Source: an uncultured Pseudomonadota bacterium | GTDB taxonomy: Bacteria; Pseudomonadota; Gammaproteobacteria; Steroidobacterales; Steroidobacteraceae | Length of the DNA: 64,000 bases | Assembly: GCA_902826635.1 (NCBI GenBank) | Contig: CADEFQ010000009.1 | Coordinates: 6,267 to 70,266, forward strand | Reading direction: 5' to 3' | Shown: positions 42,578-50,979 of the stretch, one piece after another | How the letters are laid out: each line of letters starts with the position of its first letter | How positions within the stretch are numbered: the stretch's first letter is position 1 | Notes under the pieces: generated by a model | What the model was told of the DNA's origin: nothing | The model's input: only the letters and a program-made list of their open reading frames with translations | Databases searched by the model: none | Translations under genes and position numbers: made by a program

Positions 42578-43982
42578 CGGCGCGCGGGAGCGCCGCATCT
42601 TCGTGCTCGACACGAACGTGCTGATGCACGACCCGACCTCGATCTTCCGATTCGAGGAACACGACATCTACCTGCCGATGATCGTGCTGGAGGAACTCGA
42701 CGCCAACAAGAAAGGCCTGTCCGAAGCCTCACGCAACGTGCGCCAGGTCAGCCGTTTCCTCGACGAGCTGATGCGCGACGCGAAGAAGGACCAGATCGAC
42801 GCGGGCCTCGCGCTACCCTCGGGCTACTCGGGCAACCACGGCAAGAAGCCTTCGTCGGGCCGCCTGTATTTCCAGACGCGCCAGCTTGCCTCGGCGCTGC
42901 CCGACTACCTGCCGGGCCACGGCAGCGACAACGCGATCCTCTCGCAAGTGCTCGCGTTGCAGGCGCTGCACACCGAAGCGCGGGTGACGCTCGTGTCGAA
43001 GGACATCAACCTTCGCATCAAGGCCGCGGTCGTCGGCGTGCACGCCGAGGACTACTACAGCGACAAGACGATCGAGGACGCGGACGTCCTCTACACCGGC
43101 CACGCGCTGTTGCCCGCGGATTTCTGGGATCAGCACGGCAAGGACATGCGCTCCTGGAAAGAAGGCGAGCGGACCTACTACACGGTTGCCGGTCCTGCGG
43201 TGCAGGAATGGCAGGCCAATGAATTCGTCTACCAGCAGGACGAACAGGGCATCGAGGCGATCGTGCGCAAGATCGAGGGTGACAGCGCCACGGTCGAGAT
43301 CACGCGCGACTATCGCAGCGAACGCCACAGCATCTGGGGCATCACCGCCCGCAATCGCGAGCAGAACTTCGCGCTCAACCTGCTGATGGATCCCGGGATC
43401 GACTTCGTGTCGATCCTCGGCCCCGCCGGCACCGGCAAGACCCTGCTGACGCTCGCCGCGGGCCTGATGCAGACGCTCGAGAGCAACCGCTTCGTCGAGA
43501 TCATCATGACGCGCGTGACGATCCCGCTCGGCGAAGACATCGGCTTCCTCCCCGGCACCGAGGAGGAAAAGATGGAGCCCTGGATGGGCGCGCTGATGGA
43601 CAACCTCGAGGTGCTGACCCAGAGCCAGGAAGGCGGCAACTGGGGCCGCGCCGCAACCAACGACCTGCTGCGCAACCGCATCAAGATCCGGTCGCTCAAT
43701 TTCATGCGCGGGCGCACGTTCCTGAATCGCTTCATCATCCTCGACGAGGCGCAGAACCTGACCCCGAAGCAGATGAAGGCGCTCGTCACGCGCGCGGGCC
43801 CCGGCACGAAAGTCGTGTGCCTCGGCAACATCGCGCAGATCGACACACCCTACCTTACCGAAACGACCTCCGGGCTCACCTACGTCGTGAACCGCTTCCG
43901 GGGCTGGGATCACTCCGGGCACATCACGCTCGTGCGTGGCGAGCGTTCGCGACTTGCCGATCACGCCTCGGAAATCCTCTGA
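42555..43982 (+). CDS. PhoH family protein with N-terminal PIN domain
   Basis: The 475-residue product fuses a PIN nuclease domain (about 14-150; acidic residues in FVLDTNVLMHD, VLEELDANKKG and SDNAILSQVLAL) to a PhoH2-type P-loop ATPase/helicase (Walker A LGPAGTGKTLLTLAAG, Walker B FIILDEAQNLTP). Such PIN-PhoH proteins act on RNA. TTG at 42555 is preferred because GGAGGAA sits four bases upstream inside bcp; homologues start near this point. Third gene of the gcvR-bcp-phoH run. Confidence 0.92.
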   Translation: MKRRSSSDGARERRIFVLDTNVLMHDPTSIFRFEEHDIYLPMIVLEELDANKKGLSEASRNVRQVSRFLDELMRDAKKDQIDAGLALPSGYSGNHGKKPSSGRLYFQTRQLASALPDYLPGHGSDNAILSQVLALQALHTEARVTLVSKDINLRIKAAVVGVHAEDYYSDKTIEDADVLYTGHALLPADFWDQHGKDMRSWKEGERTYYTVAGPAVQEWQANEFVYQQDEQGIEAIVRKIEGDSATVEITRDYRSERHSIWGITARNREQNFALNLLMDPGIDFVSILGPAGTGKTLLTLAAGLMQTLESNRFVEIIMTRVTIPLGEDIGFLPGTEEEKMEPWMGALMDNLEVLTQSQEGGNWGRAATNDLLRNRIKIRSLNFMRGRTFLNRFIILDEAQNLTPKQMKALVTRAGPGTKVVCLGNIAQIDTPYLTETTSGLTYVVNRFRGWDHSGHITLVRGERSRLADHASEIL

Positions 43983-44028
43983 GGGCGGCCGGCCTGAACC
44001 AACACCCCGGCCGGGGGTCGAAACACGC

Positions 44029-45510
44029 ATGAAGCAGGTCTGGATCCTGATGCTGGCGTGCGCCGTGACATCGGTCGCGGGCGCACAGGTCGGCAGTGAA
44101 TTGCCCGACATGGGCAACCCGGTCGACGCGATCCTCACCCGCGGGGACGAATACCGCATCGGCCTCACCGTCATGCGCCAGCTGCGTGAGCAGGGCCAGA
44201 TCCTCGAGGACCCCGAAATCGGCGAGTACCTCCAGGCGCTCGGCTCACGGATCGCGGCGCAGGCCACCGATGAAGGCGAGCGCTTCACGTTCTTTGTCGT
44301 ACGCGATCCGGCGATCAACGCCTTTGCGCTACCCGGCGGGTTCATCGGCGTGAACCAGGGCCTGCTGCTCGCGACGAAGAGCGAATCCGAGCTCGCGAGC
44401 GTGCTCGCCCATGAGATCGCGCACGTGACCCAACGCCACATCGCGCGCAGCATCCGCGCGGCGAGCCGGCAGAGCCTCGCAACCACTGCGATGGTCATCG
44501 CGGGCATCCTTCTCGGGGCGATGGCCGGTGGCGACGCCGCGCAGGCCGCGATTGCCGTGGCGCAAGGTACAGCGGCGCAGCAACAGGTCAATTACACGCG
44601 CTCGAACGAACAGGAGGCGGATCGCATCGGCATTTCATATCTCGCCTCCGCGGGCTTCGACCCGAACGCCATGCCCGCGTTCTTCGAGACGATGAGCCGT
44701 CACTCCGGGCTCTCGGGCCAGAACATTCCCGAGTTCATCCTGACCCACCCGGTCACGTCGAACCGCATCGCCGAGTCCCGCGATCGCGCGAAGGACTATC
44801 CGGTGCCGAAGCCAACGCCCGAGATCACGTACCAGATCGCCCGCGAGCGGGCGCGCGTCGTTGCCGCCGCAAGCGACTCCGACATGCGCGTGTACTACGA
44901 GGGTCAGATCGCCGAAGGCCACCAGGGGGTTGGCGAGAAGTACGGCGAAGCACTCGCCGACCTCGACCACGGCGAGGCGACCGATGCGGTCGCGGTGCTG
45001 CACGATCTGCACGAACACTATCAGGGCAACCCGATGATCGCGGCGACGCTCGGGCAGGCACAGATGTCCGCGGGCGCGACGGACGCCGCGCTGGCCACGT
45101 TCTCGGACGCGCTTCGACTGTCGCCCCGCAACGTGCCGCTGTCCGTGCGCTATGCGGAGGCGCTGATGCGAGCCGGCCGCGCACGCGAGGCGCATGTCCT
45201 GCTGCTCGACCTGTTCAACATCGTGCCACCGACGCCGGAGCAGATCCGCCTGATCGCGCTCGCCGCGAGCGCCGCGGGCGACACCGGCGACGCGTACTTC
45301 TACATGAGCGAATATCACATCGCGAACGGCAATCTGCCGCTGTCGATGCAGCAGCTCGAACTCGCCCTTGCCGCCCCGAACCTCACGGACGTGCAGCGCC
45401 AGCGTTTCCAGGCGCGCATGGACGAAGTGCGCGAGGCGGTGGAGCGGGATCGCAAGAAGCGGCCGGAGCGCGCGAGCGGGGAACAGCGCGCCACGCGCCC
45501 GGGAGTTTAG
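44029..45510 (+). CDS. bepA: Periplasmic M48 metalloprotease with TPR domain (BepA-like)
   Basis: BepA assists or degrades outer-membrane proteins such as LptD during barrel assembly. The 493-residue product (E. coli 487) has a signal peptide (LMLACAVTSVAGAQ), the HEIAH zinc site (His128, Glu129, His132), the third ligand in SNEQEADRIG, a membrane-facing hydrophobic stretch (ATTAMVIAGILLGAMAGG) and C-terminal TPR repeats (about 300-470). The end is charged. The frame upstream of 44029 overlaps phoH and is rejected. Confidence 0.93.
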   Translation: MKQVWILMLACAVTSVAGAQVGSELPDMGNPVDAILTRGDEYRIGLTVMRQLREQGQILEDPEIGEYLQALGSRIAAQATDEGERFTFFVVRDPAINAFALPGGFIGVNQGLLLATKSESELASVLAHEIAHVTQRHIARSIRAASRQSLATTAMVIAGILLGAMAGGDAAQAAIAVAQGTAAQQQVNYTRSNEQEADRIGISYLASAGFDPNAMPAFFETMSRHSGLSGQNIPEFILTHPVTSNRIAESRDRAKDYPVPKPTPEITYQIARERARVVAAASDSDMRVYYEGQIAEGHQGVGEKYGEALADLDHGEATDAVAVLHDLHEHYQGNPMIAATLGQAQMSAGATDAALATFSDALRLSPRNVPLSVRYAEALMRAGRAREAHVLLLDLFNIVPPTPEQIRLIALAASAAGDTGDAYFYMSEYHIANGNLPLSMQQLELALAAPNLTDVQRQRFQARMDEVREAVERDRKKRPERASGEQRATRPGV

Positions 45511-45534
45511 GTCCGGAGAAAGGCCGTTCGCTGT

Positions 45535-45540
45535 TAGAAT
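45535..45540 (+). promoter_or_regulatory. -10 element directly before mlaA
   Basis: TAGAAT ends six bases before the ATG at 45547, and no Shine-Dalgarno lies between. No convincing -35 is visible. Consistent with a leaderless mlaA message. Confidence 0.45.
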
Positions 45541-45546
45541 CCCGCC

Positions 45547-46299
45547 ATGCCCTTCCGCATCACTACGGCGCTCGCCGCCCTGCTCCTCGCCGCCTGTACC
45601 TCCCAGCCCTTGAAGCCGGATCCGCGCGATCCGCTCGAGAAGTTCAACCGCACGATGTACACGGTGAACGACGGGCTCGACCGCGCGATCGCGCGCCCGG
45701 TCGCGCGCACGTATCGCAAGATCACGCCGACCTTCGTGCAAACCGGCGTCAGCAATTTCTGGAGCAACGTCAACTACCCCACGACGATCATCAACGAATT
45801 CCTGCAGGGCAAGCCACGCGCGGGCTTCAACGATATTGGGCGTTTCCTGCTGAACACCGTGGCGGGTGTCGGCGGGCTCCTCGACCCGGCGACCGCGGCC
45901 GGGCTCGACCGGAACGACGAGGACTTCGGCCAGACGCTCGGCAAGTGGGGCGTGCGCGCGGGCCCGTACCTGATGCTGCCGCTCCTCGGGCCCTCGACCC
46001 TGCGTGACGGCACTGCGCGAGTCGCGGACCGCTTTGCCGATCCCGTTCACTACGTCGACGACTGGCGCTGGCAATGGGGGCTCGACGGCTTTCGGCTGCT
46101 CGATCGGCGCGCGCGGCTGCTGCCCGTGACCGACAAGCTGAACGACATCTTCGATCCGTATACGTTCGTGCGCAGCGCCTATTTCCAGCAGCGCGAGTAC
46201 GCGATCCACGACGGCAACGTCGAACTCGCGCCGGCTGATGAGGGCATCGATCTGGAAGACGAAGCAGAAACCCCTGCCGGGAAGTCACCGCCGAACTGA
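45547..46299 (+). CDS. mlaA: Outer-membrane lipid asymmetry lipoprotein MlaA (VacJ)
   Basis: MlaA removes mislocalised phospholipids from the outer leaflet and passes them to MlaC. The 250-residue product has a lipoprotein signal (ALLLAACTS), the family's DPLEKFNRTMYTVNDGLDRAIARP, the helical donut segments (NFWSNVNYPTTIINEFLQGK; FLLNTVAGVGGLLDPA; DEDFGQTLGKWGVRAGPYLMLPLLGPS) and FADP. It ends only three bases from mlaB, which is convergent, placing all six mla genes together but in two opposed transcripts. Confidence 0.96.
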   Translation: MPFRITTALAALLLAACTSQPLKPDPRDPLEKFNRTMYTVNDGLDRAIARPVARTYRKITPTFVQTGVSNFWSNVNYPTTIINEFLQGKPRAGFNDIGRFLLNTVAGVGGLLDPATAAGLDRNDEDFGQTLGKWGVRAGPYLMLPLLGPSTLRDGTARVADRFADPVHYVDDWRWQWGLDGFRLLDRRARLLPVTDKLNDIFDPYTFVRSAYFQQREYAIHDGNVELAPADEGIDLEDEAETPAGKSPPN

Positions 46300-46302
46300 G
46301 GT

Positions 46303-46605
46303 TCAGACTCCGGTTTCGAGCAGCTCCTCGACTTCACTGATCCCGGCGATCGCGCGCACGCGCTCCGGCAATCCTTCGAATCGCAATTGCCCGCCCGCCC
46401 GATGCACCACGGCGAGCCAATCGAGCAACACGGCTACCGCCGCGCTGTTGGCGGATTCGAGGCCGTTGCAATCCACGGTCCACTCGCGCGCGCCGCCATG
46501 GGCAAAGAATGCGAGTCCGGCCTGGTGCGCCACGCAGGCGGTGCCGAAATCGAGCCCGCCGCTCAACGCCAGGCGCCCGGGCCCCGTTTCGACGAGCTGG
46601 ATCAT
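46303..46605 (-). CDS. mlaB: STAS-domain protein MlaB
   Basis: MlaB is the small cytoplasmic STAS subunit that stabilises the MlaFEDB transporter. The 100-residue product shows a STAS fold: DCNGLESANSAAVAVLLDWLAVVHRAGGQLRFEGLP. The Ser in LESANSAAVAVL corresponds to the conserved STAS position. Last gene of mlaFEDCB. Its start overlaps the mlaC stop by four bases. Confidence 0.9.
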   Translation of the reverse strand: MIQLVETGPGRLALSGGLDFGTACVAHQAGLAFFAHGGAREWTVDCNGLESANSAAVAVLLDWLAVVHRAGGQLRFEGLPERVRAIAGISEVEELLETGV

Positions 46606-47240
46606 GCGGCCTTTTTCTGCGGCGCCGGCGTGTCGCCCTTCTCCAGCCGTTCGATGACCGCATCGAGCCCCTTCGCGTCGATCTCCGCGCCGAAGTCGTC
46701 GCGGAAGCTCTTCACGTAGCTGATGCCTTCGATCGTGACGTCCCAGGCCTTCCAGCCCGAGTCGGTCTTGCGCAGGCTGTAATTGACGGGCACGCGATCA
46801 CCGTTGCTGCGCTTCACTTCGGTACGAACCGTGGCCCGCAGCCCGTCCGGTGCGATTTGTGCCGGGTACACCTTCAGCCGATCGCCGGTGAAGTCCGCCA
46901 GCGCCGAGCCGTAGTTGCGCACCAGTGAGTTGTAGAAGCCCTTGATGAAGCGATCCCGCTGGGCCGGCGTCGCCGTCCGCCAGTGCGGGCCGAGCACGAG
47001 TCGCGCCGCATACTGTGAATCGAAGTTCGGCAACAGCACTTCATCGACGAGCTGTTCCACCTTCTTCGGTTCCTTGCGGTACTCCGCACGATGCGCGTCG
47101 AGTTCCTTGAGCATCGATTGCGCCGTCGTCTCGATCAGCTGCCCCGGCCCGCTCGTATCGACGGAATCCGCCGCATGCAGCGGCAACGAGACGAGCGCTG
47201 CGGCCAGCAGCACCGCGGTCGTGGTCAGGGGTTTCATCAT
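46602..47240 (-). CDS. mlaC: Periplasmic phospholipid-binding protein MlaC
   Basis: MlaC shuttles phospholipid between MlaA and the inner-membrane complex. The 212-residue product has a signal peptide (TTTAVLLAAALVSLPLHAAD), the family segments VLLPNFDSQYAARLVLGPHWRTATPAQRDRFIKGFYNSLVRNYGSAL and YSLRKTDSGWKAWDVTIEGISYVKSFRDDF. It has a Lys-rich C-terminal tail. The start overlaps the mlaD stop (ATGA). Confidence 0.95.
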   Translation of the reverse strand: MMKPLTTTAVLLAAALVSLPLHAADSVDTSGPGQLIETTAQSMLKELDAHRAEYRKEPKKVEQLVDEVLLPNFDSQYAARLVLGPHWRTATPAQRDRFIKGFYNSLVRNYGSALADFTGDRLKVYPAQIAPDGLRATVRTEVKRSNGDRVPVNYSLRKTDSGWKAWDVTIEGISYVKSFRDDFGAEIDAKGLDAVIERLEKGDTPAPQKKAA

Positions 47241-47722
47241 GGTTTCGGGTCCTCTTTGCGACCGCTGGCGAAATTGGCAAAAAACTTGTTCACGAGGTTT
47301 TCGAGCACGATGGCCGACTGCGTGAACTCGATGCTGCTGCCCGCGTGCAGGAAGGTATCCGACCCACCGGGCCCGATGCCGACATATTTGCCGCCGAGCA
47401 GGCCCGCCGTCTGGATGCTCGCATCGCTGTCATCCGGAATCCGGTCGTAGCGGCTCTCGATGTCGAGCGTCACGACCGCCTTGAAATCGGTCGGATCGAA
47501 GTTGATGCCGGTGACGCGGCCGATGCGCACACCGGCGAGGGTCACTGGCGACCCGGTCTTGAGGTCGCCCACGTTGTCGAAGCGCGCGGTCACGTTGTAA
47601 CCCGTCGCGCCGCCGACCTGGATGCCGCTGCCGGGCAACTGCGTCGTGAGGAAAAAGAGCGCGGCAAAGCCGAGCAACACGAAGAGCCCGGTACCGATTT
47701 CGAGTGCGCGATTGGGACGCAT
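47237..47722 (-). CDS. mlaD: Mla substrate-binding MCE protein MlaD
   Basis: MlaD forms the hexameric MCE ring on the periplasmic side of the transporter. The 161-residue product has one N-terminal transmembrane helix (GTGLFVLLGFAALFFLTT), the MCE domain (YNVTARFDNVGDLKTGSPVTLAGVRIGRVTGI) and the conserved LLGGKYVGIGPGGSD. Standard length. Lies 13 bases after mlaE. Confidence 0.96.
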   Translation of the reverse strand: MRPNRALEIGTGLFVLLGFAALFFLTTQLPGSGIQVGGATGYNVTARFDNVGDLKTGSPVTLAGVRIGRVTGINFDPTDFKAVVTLDIESRYDRIPDDSDASIQTAGLLGGKYVGIGPGGSDTFLHAGSSIEFTQSAIVLENLVNKFFANFASGRKEDPKP

Positions 47723-47735
47723 GATGTCGAACCTT

Positions 47736-48503
47736 CTAGAGGAATGCGGCGGTCAGGATGTAGTCGAGCAACAACGTGAGCACGGACGACGTCACCACGG
47801 TGCGCGTCGTCGCGAGCCCGACGCCCGCGGCGGTCGGTTCGGTATGGTACCCCTCGTACACAGCAACCAGGCTGCATGCCGTACCGAATACCACGCTCTT
47901 GATGAATCCTTCCTGAATGTCGTTCAGCTGCACGGCCGCCTGCATCTGCGACCAGAAGGCGCCGGCATCGACATCCATCATCTGCACACCGACGAGTTGC
48001 GCGCCAAAAAGGCCCACGACGTCGAAGATCGCCACGAGCAGCGGCATCGCGATCACTCCGCCGATGAAGCGCGGCGCGACGATCCGCTGCATCGGGTCGA
48101 CCGCCATCATCTGCATCGCGGTGAGTTGGTCAGTGGCGCGCATCAAGCCGATTTCAGACGTCAGTGCCGTGCCCGCGCGACCCGCGAAAAGAAGCGCGGT
48201 GACGACCGGCCCCAGTTCCTTCAGCAATCCGAGCGCCGCCGCGACACCGAGCGCGTCTTCGGAGCCGAAGCGCTGCAGCAGGTCGAAACCCTGCAGGCCG
48301 AGCACCATGCCCACGAAGAGGCCGCACAGCATGATGATGATCAGCGAACGGGCGCCCGCGTTGTAGACCTGGTGCACGATGTGCCGCGGGCGCAGCAGCG
48401 CCGGCACGCACTGCGCGAGTACTGCGGCGAAGAACACGCCGACGGCGCCGATGCGGCGCAGGCTGCCGGTCACCATGCCATCGCGAGCCGTGACGCGGCT
48501 CAC
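47736..48503 (-). CDS. mlaE: Mla ABC transporter permease MlaE
   Basis: MlaE is the permease of the phospholipid transporter. The 255-residue product has multiple membrane helices and the family motifs VYNAGARSLIIIMLCGLFVGMVLGLQGF, AGRAGTALTSEIGLMRATDQLTAMQMMAVDP and IGGVIAMPLL. GTG at 48503 overlaps the mlaF stop (GTGA) and gives the usual length (E. coli 260). ATG 48476 is an alternative. Longer frames upstream are antisense artefacts over mlaF. Confidence 0.95.
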   Translation of the reverse strand: MSRVTARDGMVTGSLRRIGAVGVFFAAVLAQCVPALLRPRHIVHQVYNAGARSLIIIMLCGLFVGMVLGLQGFDLLQRFGSEDALGVAAALGLLKELGPVVTALLFAGRAGTALTSEIGLMRATDQLTAMQMMAVDPMQRIVAPRFIGGVIAMPLLVAIFDVVGLFGAQLVGVQMMDVDAGAFWSQMQAAVQLNDIQEGFIKSVVFGTACSLVAVYEGYHTEPTAAGVGLATTRTVVTSSVLTLLLDYILTAAFL

Positions 48504-49366
48504 GCTGCCCTCCCGGCCCGCGCGCTGCGGTCGACGCCGAGCAGCTGCTCGCGGTAGTCGGGCGCCGGATAATGGAACGGCACCGGGCCGTCGGCCACGC
48601 CGTCGAGGAACTGGCGCACCACCTCCGACTCGCTGCGATGCAGCTCCTCGGGACTGCCCGACGCGACACAACGGCCTTGCGACAGCAGGAAGCTCTCGTC
48701 GGCGATCGCGGCGAGCTCGTGGACGTCGTGCGAAACGACGATGCTCGTGATGCCGAGCACGCGGTTCATCTGCCGGATCAGGCGCACGATGACGCCCATT
48801 GAAATCGGGTCGAGACCGACGAAGGGTTCGTCGTAGATCAGGAGTTCGGGGTCCATCACGACCGCGCGCGCGAGCGCCACGCGGCGCGCCATGCCGCCCG
48901 AGAGCTCGCTCGGCATCATGCGCGCGGCGCCGCGCAGGCCCACCGCATGCAACTTCGTCAGCACCAGCTCGCGAATCAGCGGCTCGGTCAGGTTCGTGTG
49001 CTCGCGCACCGGAAACGCGACGTTCTCGAACACATCGAGATCGGTGAGCAACGCGCCGTTCTGGAACAGCATGCCGGTGCGCCTGCGCAGCGCGTAGAGG
49101 TCGCGTTGGGCGAGCGTCGCGACGCGCTCGCCCCACACCCGCACTTCGCCTGAGTCAGGCGCCGACTGGCCGGTAATGAGCCGCAGCAGGGTCGTCTTGC
49201 CGGTCCCGCTCGGGCCCATGATGGCGGTGACCCGGCCGCGGCGCGCGACCAGGTCGAGACCCGCGAAGATTTCGCGACGACCGACGCCGTAGTGAACGCC
49301 CTTCACTTCGACCACCACGTCGTCGGCTTGCGCCGACGACGCTGTCGGCCGATGTGATTCGGTCAC
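48500..49366 (-). CDS. mlaF: Mla ABC transporter ATPase MlaF
   Basis: MlaF powers the Mla transporter. The 288-residue product has Walker A GPSGTGKTTLL, Q-loop LFQNGALLTDL, signature LSGGMARRVALARA, Walker B LLIYDEPFVGLDP and H-loop VVSHD. The C-terminal extension (about 240-288) includes VRQFLDGVADGPVPFHYPA, the element that clasps the partner subunit in this family. First gene of mlaFEDCB; it follows fba by 22 bases. Confidence 0.95.
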   Translation of the reverse strand: MTESHRPTASSAQADDVVVEVKGVHYGVGRREIFAGLDLVARRGRVTAIMGPSGTGKTTLLRLITGQSAPDSGEVRVWGERVATLAQRDLYALRRRTGMLFQNGALLTDLDVFENVAFPVREHTNLTEPLIRELVLTKLHAVGLRGAARMMPSELSGGMARRVALARAVVMDPELLIYDEPFVGLDPISMGVIVRLIRQMNRVLGITSIVVSHDVHELAAIADESFLLSQGRCVASGSPEELHRSESEVVRQFLDGVADGPVPFHYPAPDYREQLLGVDRSARAGRAA

Positions 49367-49388
49367 GCGAACGAGACGCCGTTGCCGC

Positions 49389-50411
49389 TCAAGCGGCTTC
49401 GGCTTCCTGTGAGGCGGCGTAGCGGCCGGTGCTGGCGAGCCCGTTCAGGCGGGCGCGCTTCGCGAACTCCTTCTGGCCCGCGGCAAAATTCGCCGGCTTG
49501 CCGCCCCACGCCTTGAGCGCGACGTCCTGCAGCGCGCGGCCGTAGCTGAAAGTGAGGTTCCACGGCAGCGGCGCGAGCTTGTTCATCAGCGACAGGTGCA
49601 GCGTCGCCTCGGGCGAACTCTGGCCACCCGACAGAAACGCGATGCCCGGCACGGCCGTCGGCACGTGGCGCCTGAGCGTGCGCACGGTCGCCTCGGCCAC
49701 CTGTTCGGGGCTCGCGCGATTCGCCGCCTTCTTGCCGGAAATCACCATGTTCGGCTTGAGGACCATGCCTTCGAGATAAACGCGATGGAGACCGAGCTGG
49801 TTGAACACCTCGGCGAGCACGGCATTCGTGACGTCTTCGCAGCGTTCGATCGAGTGCCCGCCATCCATCAGCACTTCCGGTTCGACAATCGGTACGATCT
49901 GTTGTTCCTGGCACAGCGCCGCGTAACGGGCCAGCGCATGCGCGTTCGCCTCGATGCCGAAGCGCGAAGGAACGCCATCCGCGATGTCGATCACGGCGCG
50001 CCATTTCGCAAACCGGGCGCCCAGCTTGTAGTACTCGGCGAGCCTCTCACGCAGGCCGTCGAGGCCCTCGGTGATCGTCTCCCCCGGAAAACCGGCGAGT
50101 GCCTTCGCGCCCATGTCCACCTTGATGCCGGGCAGGACGCCCTGCTTCTCGAGCCATGCCGCGAACGGCAGGCCGTCACGCGTGTTCTGCCGCAGCGTCT
50201 CGTCGTAGAAGATGACGCCGCTGATCCACTGCCCGATACCGGGTGTCGTGAACAGCATTTCGCGGTAGGTGCGACGATGCTCCTCGGTGGATTCGAGCTG
50301 GATCGCATCAAACCGCTTCTTGATGGTCCCGGAGCTCTCGTCCGCCGCGAGGATGCCCTTGTCCTTCGCCACCATGGCGCGCGCGACGCGCTCGAGTCCT
50401 GCCTTGTCCAT
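49389..50411 (-). CDS. fba: Class I fructose-bisphosphate aldolase
   Basis: This enzyme cleaves or forms fructose 1,6-bisphosphate through a Schiff base. The 340-residue product is of eukaryote-like class I: AADESSGTIKKRF near the N-terminus, IFYDETLRQ, the Schiff-base Lys219 in EGMVLKPNMV, and AFLSGGQSSPEATLHLSLMN. Its C-terminal end lacks the terminal Tyr of animal enzymes. GAGGG precedes the ATG at a good distance. It diverges from sufR and lies just upstream of the mla operon on the same strand. Confidence 0.96.
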   Translation of the reverse strand: MDKAGLERVARAMVAKDKGILAADESSGTIKKRFDAIQLESTEEHRRTYREMLFTTPGIGQWISGVIFYDETLRQNTRDGLPFAAWLEKQGVLPGIKVDMGAKALAGFPGETITEGLDGLRERLAEYYKLGARFAKWRAVIDIADGVPSRFGIEANAHALARYAALCQEQQIVPIVEPEVLMDGGHSIERCEDVTNAVLAEVFNQLGLHRVYLEGMVLKPNMVISGKKAANRASPEQVAEATVRTLRRHVPTAVPGIAFLSGGQSSPEATLHLSLMNKLAPLPWNLTFSYGRALQDVALKAWGGKPANFAAGQKEFAKRARLNGLASTGRYAASQEAEAA

Positions 50412-50447
50412 CGCGTTCCCTCTTTCGACTTTCTGGTTCAGCCGCCG

Positions 50448-50453
50448 ATTATA
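50448..50453 (-). promoter_or_regulatory. -10 element of fba
   Basis: A perfect TATAAT on the minus strand lies 36 bases before the fba ATG. No good -35 is visible at the usual spacing. It lies next to the divergent suf promoter, so the two may interfere. Confidence 0.5.
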
Positions 50454-50466
50454 GCGGATGAAGATT

Positions 50467-50505
50467 TTGCAGCGTTCGGCAAAGAGGACTAAAATGGTCC
50501 CCTAT
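50467..50505 (+). promoter_or_regulatory. suf operon promoter with IscR type 1-like operator
   Basis: TTGCAG (50467-50472) and TAAAAT (50490-50495) are spaced by 17 bp. Overlapping the -10 is GACTAAAATGGTC (50487-50499), which matches 12 of 13 positions of the E. coli IscR type 1 core GACTRWWWYAGTC; the flanking CCCTAT also fits. Binding here would block the promoter. The first gene product is an Rrf2 regulator, so autorepression is likely. Confidence 0.65.
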
Positions 50506-50979
50506 ATGCTGCGCATCAGCCGCCTGACCGACTACGCGACGGTGATCCTCGCCGCCCTGGCCCGATCGCCCGTACCGCAGATGACGGCCGCGGCGCTCGC
50601 CGCACGCACCCGCATCGCGGCGCCCACCGTCAGCAAGCTCCTGAAGCAGCTGCATCGCGCGGGGCTCGTCGCCTCGACGCGCGGTCTGCACGGAGGCTAT
50701 CAGCTCGCCCGCACCGCGGGCAGCATCAGTGCCGCGGCGATTCTCGACGCGCTCGAGGGGCCGCTCGCGCTCACCGCCTGCTCGTCCCACCACGGCCAGT
50801 GCGACATCGAGGGCCACTGCCGCGTGTCGCGCGCGTGGCAGAGCGTGAACGGCGCGATCCGGCGTTCGCTGCAGGACGTCACCCTCGCCCAGCTCGCCGG
50901 TCTCGAGAGCGAGCCGTCGCGCCTGCCGATCCTGGAGCACGAAGTGAAGATCATCGGACGCCCACGGGGCACGCCATGA
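50506..50979 (+). CDS. SUF system Rrf2-family regulator
   Basis: The 157-residue product is an IscR/SufR-like Rrf2 winged-helix regulator. The DNA-binding domain ([46 protein letters not shown]) is followed by three cysteines at 92, 99 and 105, positioned like the [2Fe-2S] ligands of IscR. It likely senses cluster status and controls the operon. ATG 50506 begins the conserved MLRIS; ATG 50494 with GAGG upstream would add four residues but lies within the promoter. Its stop overlaps sufB (ATGA). Confidence 0.93.
   Translation: MLRISRLTDYATVILAALARSPVPQMTAAALAARTRIAAPTVSKLLKQLHRAGLVASTRGLHGGYQLARTAGSISAAAILDALEGPLALTACSSHHGQCDIEGHCRVSRAWQSVNGAIRRSLQDVTLAQLAGLESEPSRLPILEHEVKIIGRPRGTP

Noticed and set aside
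47736..49136. mlaE extended to 466 residues by upstream frame
   Set aside because: The extension lies over mlaF in another frame and is Arg-rich; the coupled GTG at 48503 gives the normal length.
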